Origin: Stappia indica
GTDB taxonomy: Bacteria; Pseudomonadota; Alphaproteobacteria; Rhizobiales; Stappiaceae
NCBI RefSeq assembly: GCF_001696535.1
Contig: NZ_MBQE01000005.1
Location: 523,508-587,507 of the forward strand
Length of the DNA: 64,000 bases
Direction of reading: 5' to 3'
Shown here: in pieces, positions 8,557 to 17,627 of the stretch
Layout of the letters: every line of letters begins with the position of its first letter
How positions within the stretch are numbered: position 1 is the first letter of the stretch
The notes under the pieces: generated by a model
The model's input: only the letters and a program-made list of their open reading frames with translations
Told to the model about the DNA's origin: nothing
Databases searched by the model: none
Position numbers and translations under genes: made by a program

Positions 8557-9563
8557 CAGTGATAGCCCTCGTCGGGTCGCACCTTGCCGCGGAACACCCA
8601 GTAGGCGTAGCCTGTATAGGCGAGGATCATCGGGATCAGCACCGCCGCGCCGACCAGCAGGAACTCCAGCGAGCTGTCGGGTGCTGCCGCCTGCCAGATG
8701 GTGATCGAGGTCGGCACCACATAGGGGAACAGGCTGACGCCGAGCCCGACGAAGGTGACCAGGAACAGCCCCAGGCTCGCCAGGAACGGCAGCCCGTCGC
8801 GGGTCGAGCGCAGGCTGGAGAACAGCAGCACGGCAAGCGCGACCACGAAGAGCGGCACTGGCGCGGTGTAGAAGAGCTGCGGGAACTCGAACCAGCGCGC
8901 GGCGAACTGCGGATGCAGGGCCGGCGTCCACAGGCTGACCACGGCGATCATCGCCAGCAGCAAGGCGCCGAGCACCGTCGCCTTCTCGCGGAAATGCTCC
9001 TGCATCGGCCCTTCGCATTTCCACACCAGCCAGGTGGCGCCGAGCAGCGCATAGCCGATCACGACGGCAAGGCCGGTCAGCAGCGAGAACGGCGTCAGCC
9101 AGTCGAGCCAGCCGCCGGCATAGGCGCGCCCCTCCACCTCGATGCCCTGGATGATGGCGCCGAGCGCGATACCCTGCGCCAGCGCGGCGGTCAGCGAGCC
9201 GAGGAAGAAGGCGACGTCCCACACCCATTGCCGGTGCGCCGGCGCCTTGAAGCGGAACTCGAAGACGACGCCGCGGAAGATCAGGCCGAACAGCATCGCC
9301 ATGATCGGCACGTAGAGCGCGGGCATCAGCACCGCATAGGCCAGCGGGAAGACGGCATAGAGCCCGCCGCCGCCCAGCACCAGCCAGGTCTCGTTGCCGT
9401 CCCACACCGGGGCGACGGAATTCATCATCACGTCGCGCTCGGCCTTGGAGCGGGCGGTGGGAAACAGGATCCCGAGGCCGAGGTCGAAGCCGTCCAGCAC
9501 CACATAGAGAAACACGGCGGTGGCGATCAGCAGGGCCCAGATCAGGGCGAGGTCGAAGATCAT
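8556..9563 (-). CDS. cydB: Cytochrome bd-type (cyanide-insensitive) quinol oxidase subunit II
   Basis: A 335-residue membrane protein with about nine helices. The signatures YVVLDGFDLGLGILFP near the start and NSVAPVWDGNETWLVLGGGG are characteristic of CydB/CioB. It pairs with subunit I to form a terminal quinol oxidase in the inner membrane. ATG 9563 lies four bases before the stop of the subunit I gene (9568-9570), so the two are co-translated. Because subunit I has a short Q-loop, the pair is better regarded as CioAB-type than classical CydAB. Confidence 0.95.
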   Translation of the reverse strand: MIFDLALIWALLIATAVFLYVVLDGFDLGLGILFPTARSKAERDVMMNSVAPVWDGNETWLVLGGGGLYAVFPLAYAVLMPALYVPIMAMLFGLIFRGVVFEFRFKAPAHRQWVWDVAFFLGSLTAALAQGIALGAIIQGIEVEGRAYAGGWLDWLTPFSLLTGLAVVIGYALLGATWLVWKCEGPMQEHFREKATVLGALLLAMIAVVSLWTPALHPQFAARWFEFPQLFYTAPVPLFVVALAVLLFSSLRSTRDGLPFLASLGLFLVTFVGLGVSLFPYVVPTSITIWQAAAPDSSLEFLLVGAAVLIPMILAYTGYAYWVFRGKVRPDEGYH

Positions 9564-9567
9564 GGCT

Positions 9568-10974
9568 CTACTCCGCCGGCTTGGGTTCGTCTGCATAGGC
9601 GGGGGCGGGCGTCACGCCGGCCGCGCGGGTCGGCTCGCCCTTTTCCGGCCCCTGCGCATCGCCGCCCGGCCGCTTGCCCATGGCTTTCAGGATGTAGCCG
9701 GTGCCGATGCCGAAGACGATGAAATAGACCACGATGAAGATCACCAGCGAGGTCGCCACCGCCGGTGCGTCGACCGGCGAGATGCTGTCGCTGGTGCGCA
9801 GCAATCCGTAGACCGTGTAGGGCTGGCGGCCGACCTCGGTGGTGATCCAGCCGGCCAGCACGGCGATGAAGCCGGTCGGCCCCATCAGCAGCACGGCCCG
9901 GTGGAACAGCGGCGTCTCGGCGAGCGTTCCTCGCCAGCGCAGGTAAAGGCTCCACACGCCGATGCCCAGCATCAGGAAGCCGATGCCCACCATCACGCGG
10001 AAGGAGAAGAAGACGATCGAGGCATTCGGCCAGTCCTCGCGCGGGAAGTCCTTCAACCCCGGCACCCGCCCGTCGAGCGAATGCGTCAGGATCAGGCTGC
10101 CGAGCTTGGGCACCTCGATCCGGTAATGCGTCTCGGCCGCGTCCATGTCGGGGATGCCGAACAGGATCAGTGGCGCGCCGTTCTCGCCCTCGAAATGGCC
10201 CTCCATCGCAGCGATCTTGGCCGGCTGGTGCTCCAGCGTGTTCAGCCCGTGCATGTCGCCGGCCATGATCTGCACCGGCGTGACGAGCGCGGCCATCCAC
10301 ATCGCCATCGACAGCATCACCTTGGCGCCCTCGTTGCCGCGCTCCTTCAGGAGGTGCCAGGCGCCGACCGCACCGACGACGAAGGCGGTGGTCAGATAGG
10401 CGGCCAGCATCATGTGGACGAGGCGATAGGGGAAGGAGGGGTTGAAGACGATCTCGAACCAGTTTTCGGGGATGAACTGGCCGGCCTCGTTGATCGCGTA
10501 GCCGGCCGGCGTCTGCATCCAGCTGTTCACCGACAGGATCCAGAAGCCCGACAGCGCGGTGCCGAAGGCGACCATCGCGGTCGCCATGAAATGCAGCCGC
10601 GGCCCCACCCGGTTGAGTCCGAACAGCATGATGCCGAGGAAGCCGGCCTCCAGGAAGAAGGCGGACAGCACCTCGTAGCCCATCAGCGGGCCGAGCACGG
10701 GGCCCGTCTTGTCGGAGAACACCGACCAGTTGGTGCCGAACTGGTAGGTCATCACGATGCCGGAGACGACGCCCATGCCGAAGGCGACGGCGAAGATCTT
10801 CAGCCAGTATTTGAAGAGCTGCAGGTAGACCTCGCGCCGGGTCGCCAGCCACAGGCCTTCCAGCACCATCAGATAGCTTGCAAGGCCGATGGTGAAGGAC
10901 GGGAAGATGATGTGGAACGACACGGTGAACGCGAACTGGAAGCGCGCCAGGTCGATTGCGGAAAAGTCCATCAT
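9568..10974 (-). CDS. cydA: Cytochrome bd-type (cyanide-insensitive) quinol oxidase subunit I
   Basis: A 468-residue subunit I carrying the hemes and quinol site. It begins MMDFSAIDLARFQFAFTVSF with the conserved heme-binding His at residue 21, contains GFWILSVNSWMQTP, and ends its core with GWITTEVGRQPYTVYGLLRT. The Q-loop is short, as in the CioA group that resists cyanide and usually lacks a heme d signature. The protein reduces O2 to water with quinol electrons. ATG 10974 follows AAGGAG by five bases; the next codon (10971) is an equally possible start. It leads the operon with cydB and the DUF2474 gene. Confidence 0.95.
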   Translation of the reverse strand: MMDFSAIDLARFQFAFTVSFHIIFPSFTIGLASYLMVLEGLWLATRREVYLQLFKYWLKIFAVAFGMGVVSGIVMTYQFGTNWSVFSDKTGPVLGPLMGYEVLSAFFLEAGFLGIMLFGLNRVGPRLHFMATAMVAFGTALSGFWILSVNSWMQTPAGYAINEAGQFIPENWFEIVFNPSFPYRLVHMMLAAYLTTAFVVGAVGAWHLLKERGNEGAKVMLSMAMWMAALVTPVQIMAGDMHGLNTLEHQPAKIAAMEGHFEGENGAPLILFGIPDMDAAETHYRIEVPKLGSLILTHSLDGRVPGLKDFPREDWPNASIVFFSFRVMVGIGFLMLGIGVWSLYLRWRGTLAETPLFHRAVLLMGPTGFIAVLAGWITTEVGRQPYTVYGLLRTSDSISPVDAPAVATSLVIFIVVYFIVFGIGTGYILKAMGKRPGGDAQGPEKGEPTRAAGVTPAPAYADEPKPAE

Positions 10975-11337
10975 ACTGGCTCCTTCGCGGGTCTGGCCGG
11001 GCCGCCGCGACCCTTGCTTGCTCCGCCGGTTCCCGCCCGCGGGACGGGCAGGCGGGGTCCTCGGTCCGGAAACTTGCGCGCGTACCGGGACTTGACCATG
11101 CGACCGATTGAAGCCCGACCCTTGGCGTGTGGCAACCCCCGCGGGCGGAAATGACCGGTTCCGGCCTTTCCCGGGCTCCCGGCACGGTCAGGATGCGCGG
11201 AATGTCGCAACACGCGCGGAACTTGCGCGTCTTGGCGAGAAAGACCGGATTTCAGGTGTTTCGCAGGCCCTTGCGCCCTTTCCGCCCCTCGTCGAAACGG
11301 CTAGGTTGCCGCTACGCAAATCTGCGACAGGGGCCTC
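10975..11337. other. 363-bp gap between divergent cydA and hydroxylase genes
   Basis: GC-rich divergent intergenic region. I see no gene and no clear FNR-type TTGAT-N4-ATCAA site for the oxidase operon. A GC-rich inverted repeat (CCCGC near 11034, GCGGGG near 11051) is the only structure noticed. Confidence 0.5.
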
Positions 11338-12108
11338 ATGATACCGCTTCCCTCCGGTTGGCCTGGTTTCCTTGCGGTCTGGGCCGCGGCCTATGTCGTG
11401 CTCGTGCTGCTCTATCTGGGATTCGGACTGGCCCTGGTCGCCGCGAACCGCCGCCATCCCGAGGCGCGCATCCAGAAGGTCCGGCGTTCCGACCGGGCTG
11501 CCGCCGAAATCCGCCAGAGCCTCCTCGCCCTCGTCTGGGTCGCCGGATATGTCGCCGGCGGTCTCTGGCTGCAGGCGAACGGCTATGCGCTGTTCCAGCC
11601 GGGAGAGCTGACGCTGCTCTCCTTCCTCGGCTGGTCCTTGGTGTCCGCCATTGCCTACGACACCTGGTTCTACTGGTTCCACCGGGCGATGCACACCAGG
11701 GCGCTGTTCCGTTTCCACGCCCTGCACCACCGCTCGGTCACGCCGACGCCCTGGGCCAACAATTCCGACGGTTTCCTCGGTACGGCGGCAGAGCAGGCCT
11801 ATTTCCTGGTGGCCCCGCTGCTGCTGCCGATCCCGCCGCTCGTCCTGATCCTGCACAAGATCTACGACCAGGGCAGCGGCGTGATCGGCCATTGCGGTTA
11901 TGAATATGTCGCATCGCCGGGCGCGCGGCGGCCCTGGCCGCTGGTCTGCACCACCTTCCACGACCTGCATCACTCGAATTTCCGCTGCAATTTCAGCAAC
12001 ACCTTCTCGGTCTGGGACCGGGCGATGGGCACGCTGCACCCGTCCTACGACCGCAAGGTCGAGGAGATGGAGCATCCCTTGCGCGAAGGGCCGGGCGGCG
12101 CCGCCTGA
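11338..12108 (+). CDS. Fatty acid hydroxylase/sterol desaturase superfamily protein
   Basis: A 256-residue integral membrane di-iron oxygenase-like protein. The histidine clusters are in place: FHRAMHTRALFRFHALHH in the centre and TTFHDLHHSNF near the C-terminus. Three or four hydrophobic segments precede and separate them. Bacterial members hydroxylate or desaturate lipids or carotenoids, but the substrate is not deducible, and no lipid pathway gene is adjacent. The gene starts at ATG 11338 and runs convergently toward the ion channel gene. Confidence 0.88.
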   Translation: MIPLPSGWPGFLAVWAAAYVVLVLLYLGFGLALVAANRRHPEARIQKVRRSDRAAAEIRQSLLALVWVAGYVAGGLWLQANGYALFQPGELTLLSFLGWSLVSAIAYDTWFYWFHRAMHTRALFRFHALHHRSVTPTPWANNSDGFLGTAAEQAYFLVAPLLLPIPPLVLILHKIYDQGSGVIGHCGYEYVASPGARRPWPLVCTTFHDLHHSNFRCNFSNTFSVWDRAMGTLHPSYDRKVEEMEHPLREGPGGAA

Positions 12109-12120
12109 CGCCCGCCGGGG

Positions 12121-12939
12121 TCAGCGCCAGTCGCCCTCGGTCGGGATGTTGAGCGAAATGCCGCAATGCTTGCAGTGGACGGCGTCCGGATCGTGCCGGC
12201 TCAGGCCGCATTCCGGGCATTTGTGCGCCACCTTCAGCGGCCGGAAGATCGTCTGGACCAGCCTGAGGAACAGTCCGACGCCGACGATCATGATCAGGAT
12301 GGTCAGCAGCCGCCCGTATGCGTCGGTCATGATGATGTCGCCGAACCCGGTCGTGGTCAGCGTCGTCACCGTGAAATAGAGCGCATCGAGAAACGTATCG
12401 ATGCCGGGGTTGCGGCCCTTTTCCAGCACATGCACCGCCGCCGAGACGACGAAGATGAACACCGTCAGGTTGACCAGCGCCTGGATCACCTGTTCGTTGC
12501 GGCGGAAGAACGGCATGTGCCCCTGCAACTCGCGGATCAGGTGATAGGAGCGCAGCAGCCGCAGCATCCGCACCACCAGGAGCAGGGCCAGTCCCTCGAC
12601 GACCGCGCTGGCGAACAGCGAGGCGATCACCACCGCATCGGCCAGCGCCATGAAGCTGATCATCGCCTTGAACGGCCGGCTGGCGGCGGCCAGCCGCAGC
12701 AGGTAGTCGGCCAGCATCACCGCGCCGATCACGTAGTCGAGCCGGTGGTCCGTCCCGTTGAGGCCGAACAGGATCGAGGCGAAGAAATAGGAGATGGCGA
12801 GGAAATCGAAGACCAGAAGCCCCATCCGCCAGTAGCGCGAGCGGGCCGAGCTGCCGAAATAGAGCCGGCGCACGGCAGAGCGGAAACGGGTGAAGGGCGG
12901 GTCCTGCGGTTCGGCCTCGGGGCGTGTCTCGGCGGTCAT
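12121..12939 (-). CDS. Voltage-gated-type K+ channel with C-terminal zinc ribbon
   Basis: A 272-residue six-helix channel. The pore filter is TTTGFGD (residues 195-201), flanked by an outer helix and a C-terminal pore-lining helix. The segment VVRMLRLLRSYHLIR (about 122-136) resembles an S4 voltage sensor with spaced Arg. The short cytoplasmic tail carries CPECG and CKHCG (Cys 241, 244, 256, 259), a putative zinc ribbon, which is unusual for this family. It should pass K+ across the inner membrane; gating by metal or redox is only a speculation. ATG 12939 was chosen because the upstream frame is low-complexity. Confidence 0.88.
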   Translation of the reverse strand: MTAETRPEAEPQDPPFTRFRSAVRRLYFGSSARSRYWRMGLLVFDFLAISYFFASILFGLNGTDHRLDYVIGAVMLADYLLRLAAASRPFKAMISFMALADAVVIASLFASAVVEGLALLLVVRMLRLLRSYHLIRELQGHMPFFRRNEQVIQALVNLTVFIFVVSAAVHVLEKGRNPGIDTFLDALYFTVTTLTTTGFGDIIMTDAYGRLLTILIMIVGVGLFLRLVQTIFRPLKVAHKCPECGLSRHDPDAVHCKHCGISLNIPTEGDWR

Positions 12940-13181
12940 GGCGCGATCATGCGCAGCGCTTTCCGGCGCGGTCAATCGCGCGCGCCGCTTCCCGCCGCCG
13001 CCATCCCACGATCCTGCCGCGGGCCGCTTCGAAACCTGCACGCAAAAACCGCATAAGGGATTCTACACATCCGCCCGCGAGATTGAATCTTTGGACTCCG
13101 ATGCGAATCGGCGCAAGGTTTTGTTAACCATTTCAGCAGCGGCGGGGCCAACCTGCCGCAGGGTATTTCCCGGGGAGCGTC

Positions 13182-13472
13182 ATGTCTGCTTTTGTCCAGT
13201 CCCTGCCGACCTTGAACGACAGCCTGCGCTTTGCCGAGCAGCATGTCGGCGACATCCTGCACACGCCGAAATCCCCGGACGGCGCGGCCTATCGTTTCAT
13301 CGTGCGCGGGACGGGACGCTTCGGCAACGGCGCGCGCAGCGGCAGCCCGTGCGAGGTGCTGGCCGCCACCCGGCGCGAGGCGGAGCTGCGCCGCCTGCAT
13401 GCGGTCGCCACCAGCATCGCGCAATATCTGGAAGAGCGCATCGCCGCCGAAAGCCCGCTCGCCGCCGAGTAG
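13182..13472 (+). CDS. Small hypothetical protein, 96 residues
   Basis: I do not recognise this protein. It is 96 residues, soluble, begins MSAFVQSLPTLNDSLRFAEQ, has a central RFIVRGTGRFGNG segment and ends in a helical part (about 63-90) rich in Ala, Arg and Glu. The start is supported by GGGGAG a few bases upstream of ATG 13182. The preceding 240 bases separate it from the divergent channel gene. It converges with the dipeptidase gene only 7 bp away. Coding is likely from the start context and codon use. Confidence 0.65.
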   Translation: MSAFVQSLPTLNDSLRFAEQHVGDILHTPKSPDGAAYRFIVRGTGRFGNGARSGSPCEVLAATRREAELRRLHAVATSIAQYLEERIAAESPLAAE

Positions 13473-13479
13473 CCGCCCC

Positions 13480-14529
13480 TCAGTTCCAAGTCCGCTCCAG
13501 CACCGACAGCCAGTTCTTCCAGGCGATCTTCTCGATCAGCTCCTCGCCGTAACCCGCCTCGCGGAAGGCCTGCAGCAGCACCGGCAGGCCGGCCACGTCG
13601 CCGACGGCGCGCGGCACCATGCAGCCGTCGAAATCCGACCCCAGCGCCACCCCGTCCTCGCCGAGCCGCGACAGCATGTGGTCCGTGTGCCGCACCATCA
13701 CCTCCAGCGGCGTGTCGGAGATGTTGGCCCCGTCCGGCCGCAGGAAGGCGACGTGGAAGTTGAGCCCGGCCAGGCCGCGGCTTTCGGCGATGGCGTCGAG
13801 CTGCCGGTCGGTCAGGTTGCGGGCCGAGGGGCACACCGCATGGGCGTTGGAATGGGAGGCGACGAGCGGCCGGTCGCTGAGCGCAGCGACATCCCAGAAG
13901 CCCTTCTCGGTCAGGTGCGACAGGTCGACCATGATCTTCAGTCGGTTGCAGGCGCGCACCAGCTCCTTGCCCGCATCCGTCAGGCCCGGCCCCGTGTCGG
14001 GCGAAGAGGGGCAGGCCATCGGCACCCCGTCGCCGAAGATGTTCGGCCGGCTCCACACCGGGCCGAGCGAGCGCAGGCCGGCGGCGTGCAGCACCTCCAG
14101 CGCGGTCATGTCGGCGTCGATCGCCTCCGCGCCTTCCACATGCATCACCATAGCGAGCTTTCCGTCCGCCATCGCCGCACGGATCTCGGCGGCAGTCCGG
14201 CAGATCCGCACCTCGCCGGCGCTCTCGCGCTCCAGCCGCAGCGCCCGGGCGAACATGCGCAGCGTGAAGGCGAGCGCGTCCGGCTGGGCGACTTCGGCGA
14301 AGTTCGCCGGATCGTCCGGGTCGTAGCGCACCTTCAGCGCGTCCCCCAGCTGCGAGGGAACGTAGATAGCGAAGAGCCCGCCGGCGAAGCGTCCCTTGCG
14401 GGCGCGCGGCAGGTCGATGTGATCGCGCGCCGCGCGGTCGAAGAACGAGCGTTCGCGCGGCGTGCCGGCGCCGAGCTCCAGCTTGAGCAGCGTGTCGTTA
14501 TGGCCGTCGAAGACGGGGATCTGGCTCAT
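13480..14529 (-). CDS. Membrane dipeptidase (peptidase family M19)
   Basis: A 349-residue zinc dipeptidase of the renal dipeptidase family. It starts MSQIPVFDGHNDTLLKLELG with the metal-binding DGHND motif, has the bridging Glu in MVMHVEGAE, and metal-site histidines in VDLSHLTEKGF and ASHSNAHA. It also has the GSDFDGC motif near the C-terminus. No signal peptide is seen, so it is probably cytoplasmic. Family members cleave dipeptides, including those with D-residues. It lies 117 bp downstream of the RiPP-like operon on the same strand, separated by a GC-rich hairpin at 14573-14594, so a link to peptide maturation is possible but unproven. Confidence 0.92.
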   Translation of the reverse strand: MSQIPVFDGHNDTLLKLELGAGTPRERSFFDRAARDHIDLPRARKGRFAGGLFAIYVPSQLGDALKVRYDPDDPANFAEVAQPDALAFTLRMFARALRLERESAGEVRICRTAAEIRAAMADGKLAMVMHVEGAEAIDADMTALEVLHAAGLRSLGPVWSRPNIFGDGVPMACPSSPDTGPGLTDAGKELVRACNRLKIMVDLSHLTEKGFWDVAALSDRPLVASHSNAHAVCPSARNLTDRQLDAIAESRGLAGLNFHVAFLRPDGANISDTPLEVMVRHTDHMLSRLGEDGVALGSDFDGCMVPRAVGDVAGLPVLLQAFREAGYGEELIEKIAWKNWLSVLERTWN

Positions 14530-14572
14530 TCGGATGCGGTCCTGGGAGAGGGGCGTGCGGGGCGGGCTGACA

Positions 14573-14594
14573 GGCCCGGGACCTTGCCCGGGCC
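14573..14594. other. GC-rich hairpin between the RiPP-like operon and the dipeptidase gene
   Basis: Perfect 8-bp stem GGCCCGGG / CCCGGGCC with a six-base loop. No T-run follows on either strand, so it is a weak terminator candidate at most. Confidence 0.35.
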
Positions 14595-14646
14595 GTTGCC
14601 GCCAGTGTCGCCGCCCCTTGCCCGCGGCGCAAGGGGCCTCGCCCGC

Positions 14647-15324
14647 TCAGCAGATGAGCCGCTGGCCGCGCGGCGGGGGGCGGTGATCCGTCAGCCGCGC
14701 CAGATCCGGCCGTGTCCCTTCGCCGAAGGCCAGCGTCGCGGAGACCGAGCCGCCCGCCGAATAGGTGCCGTGCCAGGTTCCCGCCGGCACCAGCAGCCAG
14801 TCGCCGGGCTCCAGCTGGGCAAAGCGCATCTCCTCAGGCAGCACCAGCGGCTGGCCCTCGTGCTCGGCCGCGCCGGCCGCCTCGTCCGCCACCACGTTGC
14901 GGCGCGGATCGGCGAGCGCCGGCTCGCCGGCCACCTGCCACAGCTTGCGGCCCGACAGCTGCACCACGATCACCGTGCGCGCGTCGAAATGCAGCGGCGT
15001 GCCGGCGCCCGGCGGCGAGATGTAGAGATTGACCCGGTCGATCGCCCGCGCCTCGATTCCCGCCGGAGCGAGCCGGGCGGGCAACTCCGGCACCACCGCC
15101 TCCAGGTTCATGAAGCAATAGGTGCCGCGCCGCCCGGCTGGGCGCAGGCCGATGCCCAGATGCTCCTCGCAGTGGCGTCCCTGCGCGTCCCGGTAGACCA
15201 GCTTGCCGGGGCTGCCCGCCAGCGCCCGCAGCACCATTTCGTCGGCCGGGGCCGTCAGCACCGCCGGGTTGCGGCCCATGGCGACCGGCACGTCCGCCGG
15301 CAGCGGGGCGGCGGGCGCGTTCAC
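14647..15324 (-). CDS. JmjC/cupin-type Fe(II)/2-oxoglutarate oxygenase-like protein of the RiPP-like operon
   Basis: A 225-residue cupin-fold protein. NLYISPPGAGTPLHFDARTV and the later VPAGTWHGTYS give a complete His-x-Asp...His iron site (His112, Asp114, His185), as in cupin_4/JmjC oxygenases that hydroxylate protein or peptide side chains. I place the start at GTG 15324, whose GTGA overlap with the SagB stop (15321-15323) implies coupling; ATG 15279 is an alternative. It is the last gene of the four-gene operon, so it is a candidate tailoring enzyme for the repetitive precursor protein. Fold call good, activity inferred. Confidence 0.8.
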   Translation of the reverse strand: MNAPAAPLPADVPVAMGRNPAVLTAPADEMVLRALAGSPGKLVYRDAQGRHCEEHLGIGLRPAGRRGTYCFMNLEAVVPELPARLAPAGIEARAIDRVNLYISPPGAGTPLHFDARTVIVVQLSGRKLWQVAGEPALADPRRNVVADEAAGAAEHEGQPLVLPEEMRFAQLEPGDWLLVPAGTWHGTYSAGGSVSATLAFGEGTRPDLARLTDHRPPPRGQRLIC

Positions 15325-16535
15325 GAACGGTCCACGCCCGGCGCGCTCTCCTTGCGCGGGCGGGCATGGTCCTTCAGCTCGGTCTCGAGCTGGCCGGCGC
15401 CGGTGATCGAGAGCACCGGTTCGCGCTCCGGGTCGAGGCCGAGCTTCTCCTCCCAGATCTCGTCGCGCAGCGCCATGGTGGTGAAGGCGCCGAGCCCGAG
15501 CCAGGTGGCGGTCAGGAAGGCGGACTGGCCCGTGTAGCCGATCTCGGCGATGACCGCCCGCGCGACCCTTGAATAGTTGTACTTCCACGCCGTGCGCGGC
15601 AGGAACGCGGTGCACAGGAACACCACCCCCGCTTCCGCCACCCACTCCTGGTCGCCGCTGGCGGCGGAGATCCATGCGCGCGGATCCTCCAGCCGGATCT
15701 CCTCCAGCGCATGGCGGCGGACGCTATAGTGATAGAGCCCCGGCTCGATCCCTTCCACGTTCATCACCGCCGCATAGACCTCGACCGGATGCAGCGAGCC
15801 GCCGCTCGGCGAGGTCTTGCGCAGGAACACGTCGCCCAGCGGATTGGGCACGCTGCCGGTCTCGCCCCAGCTGTAATAGAGCAGGGCCGAGAGCTGCGCC
15901 TCGCTCATCGGCGTCTCGGCGAAGCGCCGCGCGGTGCGCCGGCGCAGCAGCACGTCCTCGAAGCGCACCGCCCGTCCCTTGCGCCCGGCGGTCGGGTCGG
16001 ACAATGGCAGCACCTTCGCGCCCACCCGCTCGTAATAGGCCGAGGGCTGGCGGTGCAGCCGCGCCTTTTCCGCCAGCAGCGCGTTATACGCCTCGGGCAA
16101 GGCGAAGATCGTGTCGCGCAGGGTGCGCGTTGCCGCGAGAAAGCGCATCGCCGGTTCCCAGGCGGGGCCGGGCGCCGGCAGCCGCTCGCCGCACAGGTCC
16201 CGGCTGCGCTCGTCCAGCGCCCCGATGCGGATCAGCTCGGCCAGCGTCTCCAGCTCGCCGTTCACCCCGTCATCGCTTTCGCCGGCCGTTGCGGGGGCAT
16301 CCTCCACGGCGGTGGCGAGGATGTCGGGCAGCCTGCGCCAGTCGAGATAGCGGTTCAGCCGGTCCTCCTGCGCCCGCGGCCAGAAGCCGTGGGCGCCGGT
16401 CTGCGGATTGGCGATGAGGATGCGGTCCTCGTCGAGTGCGACCAGCGCCGTCTCGGCCAGCCGCACCTCCGGCACCCGCCCCGTCCCCCCGTCGCCGGGG
16501 GGCGGGACGGCGCCCGTGTCCCGTGCCTCAGCCAT
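15321..16535 (-). CDS. SagB/ThcOx-family dehydrogenase (nitroreductase fold)
   Basis: A 404-residue protein. About 190 N-terminal residues resemble no domain I recognise; the C-terminal nitroreductase-like domain has the SagB signatures RRRTARRF (198-205), TSPSGGSLHPVEVY (241-254), NYSRVARAVIAEIGYTGQS and the FMN-side segment TATWLGLGAF. In known systems SagB enzymes use FMN to oxidise azolines to azoles in RiPPs. Here no YcaO cyclodehydratase accompanies it, so the substrate must differ or be made elsewhere. It overlaps the upstream HExxH gene by 8 bp and the downstream JmjC gene by 4 bp. Confidence 0.85.
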   Translation of the reverse strand: MAEARDTGAVPPPGDGGTGRVPEVRLAETALVALDEDRILIANPQTGAHGFWPRAQEDRLNRYLDWRRLPDILATAVEDAPATAGESDDGVNGELETLAELIRIGALDERSRDLCGERLPAPGPAWEPAMRFLAATRTLRDTIFALPEAYNALLAEKARLHRQPSAYYERVGAKVLPLSDPTAGRKGRAVRFEDVLLRRRTARRFAETPMSEAQLSALLYYSWGETGSVPNPLGDVFLRKTSPSGGSLHPVEVYAAVMNVEGIEPGLYHYSVRRHALEEIRLEDPRAWISAASGDQEWVAEAGVVFLCTAFLPRTAWKYNYSRVARAVIAEIGYTGQSAFLTATWLGLGAFTTMALRDEIWEEKLGLDPEREPVLSITGAGQLETELKDHARPRKESAPGVDRS

Positions 16536-17625
16536 TGCGGGGCGGAGCCTCGTCGAGAGCCGCTTCCAGCTCGGCCTCCAGCCGGGTCATGTCCTCGGCC
16601 AGCACCTCCACCAGCTGGCGGCCCTGGGCGCTGAGGTCGGAGGCCTGCAGCAGCATCGGGATGGCCCGCCGGTTGCCGATCTGGATCAGGGCGGCCCGGC
16701 GCACGCAGTCGCGGCGTTCCCGCTCGTTCACCGCCGCCCGGTGCCAGAAATACTTGGTCAGCAGCGTGTAGATGTAGAAGGCGTGCAGGAAGCCGAACAG
16801 GTCGCGCCTGGAGCCGGACCAGGGCAGGGTGAAATCCGCCTTCTGCGACGTGCCGGGCTTGACCAGCTCCACCAGCTCGCCGACCCGGTAGAGCACCTGG
16901 TGGCCCGCCTCGTGGACGATGGATTCCTCCACGTCCAGCAGCCGCTCGTCCATGTTGCCGAGATAGATCACCCCGGCATAGCGGGCGGCCGAGCAGCTGC
17001 GGAAGCTGGCATCGGGCAGGTAGCCGACGATCTGCACCACGTCCTCGATCTGCGCCCGCAGTTCCGGCCAGGCCTCGCCGATATTGTCCATGGCAATGCC
17101 GAGCAGCTCCTGCTGCAGCGCCAGCGGGTGTCCGGGTCCGGTCTGCTCCGGCGTCCCCGCCTTCTGGCCGGCGAAGTCGTAGGAGGGAGGCGTCGCCGCC
17201 ATGATGTAGGGATCGACATCTTCCTGCTGCACGGCGATCTGCGTGCCGGCGATATAGAGCGGCTCGCGGCCCGAAAGCCGCTGCTTCACCCGGCCGATCA
17301 CCTCGTCCAGCCGTGCGCAGTGGAAGCGCACCTCGTCCTCGTTGCGCCGGCTCACCGCGCGGTTGAAGAAATGCACCCAGGTCGAGAACACGGGGTCGAT
17401 ATAGAGCGCGTCCTCTCCGTCCGGGGCGGCGCGCAGCACGTCGCGCAGCCCGTTGCCGATCGCCTTGCGGGTCTCGTCCGGGGCCATTTCCGCGCACATG
17501 GCCAGCGTGCGCGTGCTGTAGTCGCGGCGCGAGGCAAGGAACGCCTCGCGCAGCGCCTGCAGGCTCTCCGGGTCCGCGTCCGGATGGAACGCGGACCTCA
17601 GGGCCTTGGTCGACTGTCCGTACAT
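16528..17625 (-). CDS. HExxH-motif putative peptide-modifying protein (aKG-HExxH beta-hydroxylase family)
   Basis: A 365-residue protein with a central HEAGH motif (residues 238-242) in the context DVEESIVHEAGHQVLYRVGE, plus helical flanking regions. It fits the family of HExxH-containing putative peptide modification proteins found in RiPP clusters, some of which have been described as iron/2-oxoglutarate-dependent peptide beta-hydroxylases rather than proteases. The start ATG 17625 follows GGAGGTAAG, a ribosome site overlapping the stop of the repeat protein gene, so it is tightly linked to the presumed precursor. Its likely substrate is that repeat protein; this is inference from position. 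Confidence 0.78.
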   Translation of the reverse strand: MYGQSTKALRSAFHPDADPESLQALREAFLASRRDYSTRTLAMCAEMAPDETRKAIGNGLRDVLRAAPDGEDALYIDPVFSTWVHFFNRAVSRRNEDEVRFHCARLDEVIGRVKQRLSGREPLYIAGTQIAVQQEDVDPYIMAATPPSYDFAGQKAGTPEQTGPGHPLALQQELLGIAMDNIGEAWPELRAQIEDVVQIVGYLPDASFRSCSAARYAGVIYLGNMDERLLDVEESIVHEAGHQVLYRVGELVELVKPGTSQKADFTLPWSGSRRDLFGFLHAFYIYTLLTKYFWHRAAVNERERRDCVRRAALIQIGNRRAIPMLLQASDLSAQGRQLVEVLAEDMTRLEAELEAALDEAPPRNG

Positions 17626-17627
17626 GC

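Noticed and set aside
10975..11337. FNR box controlling the bd oxidase
   Set aside because: No TTGAT-N4-ATCAA-like sequence is present in the gap.
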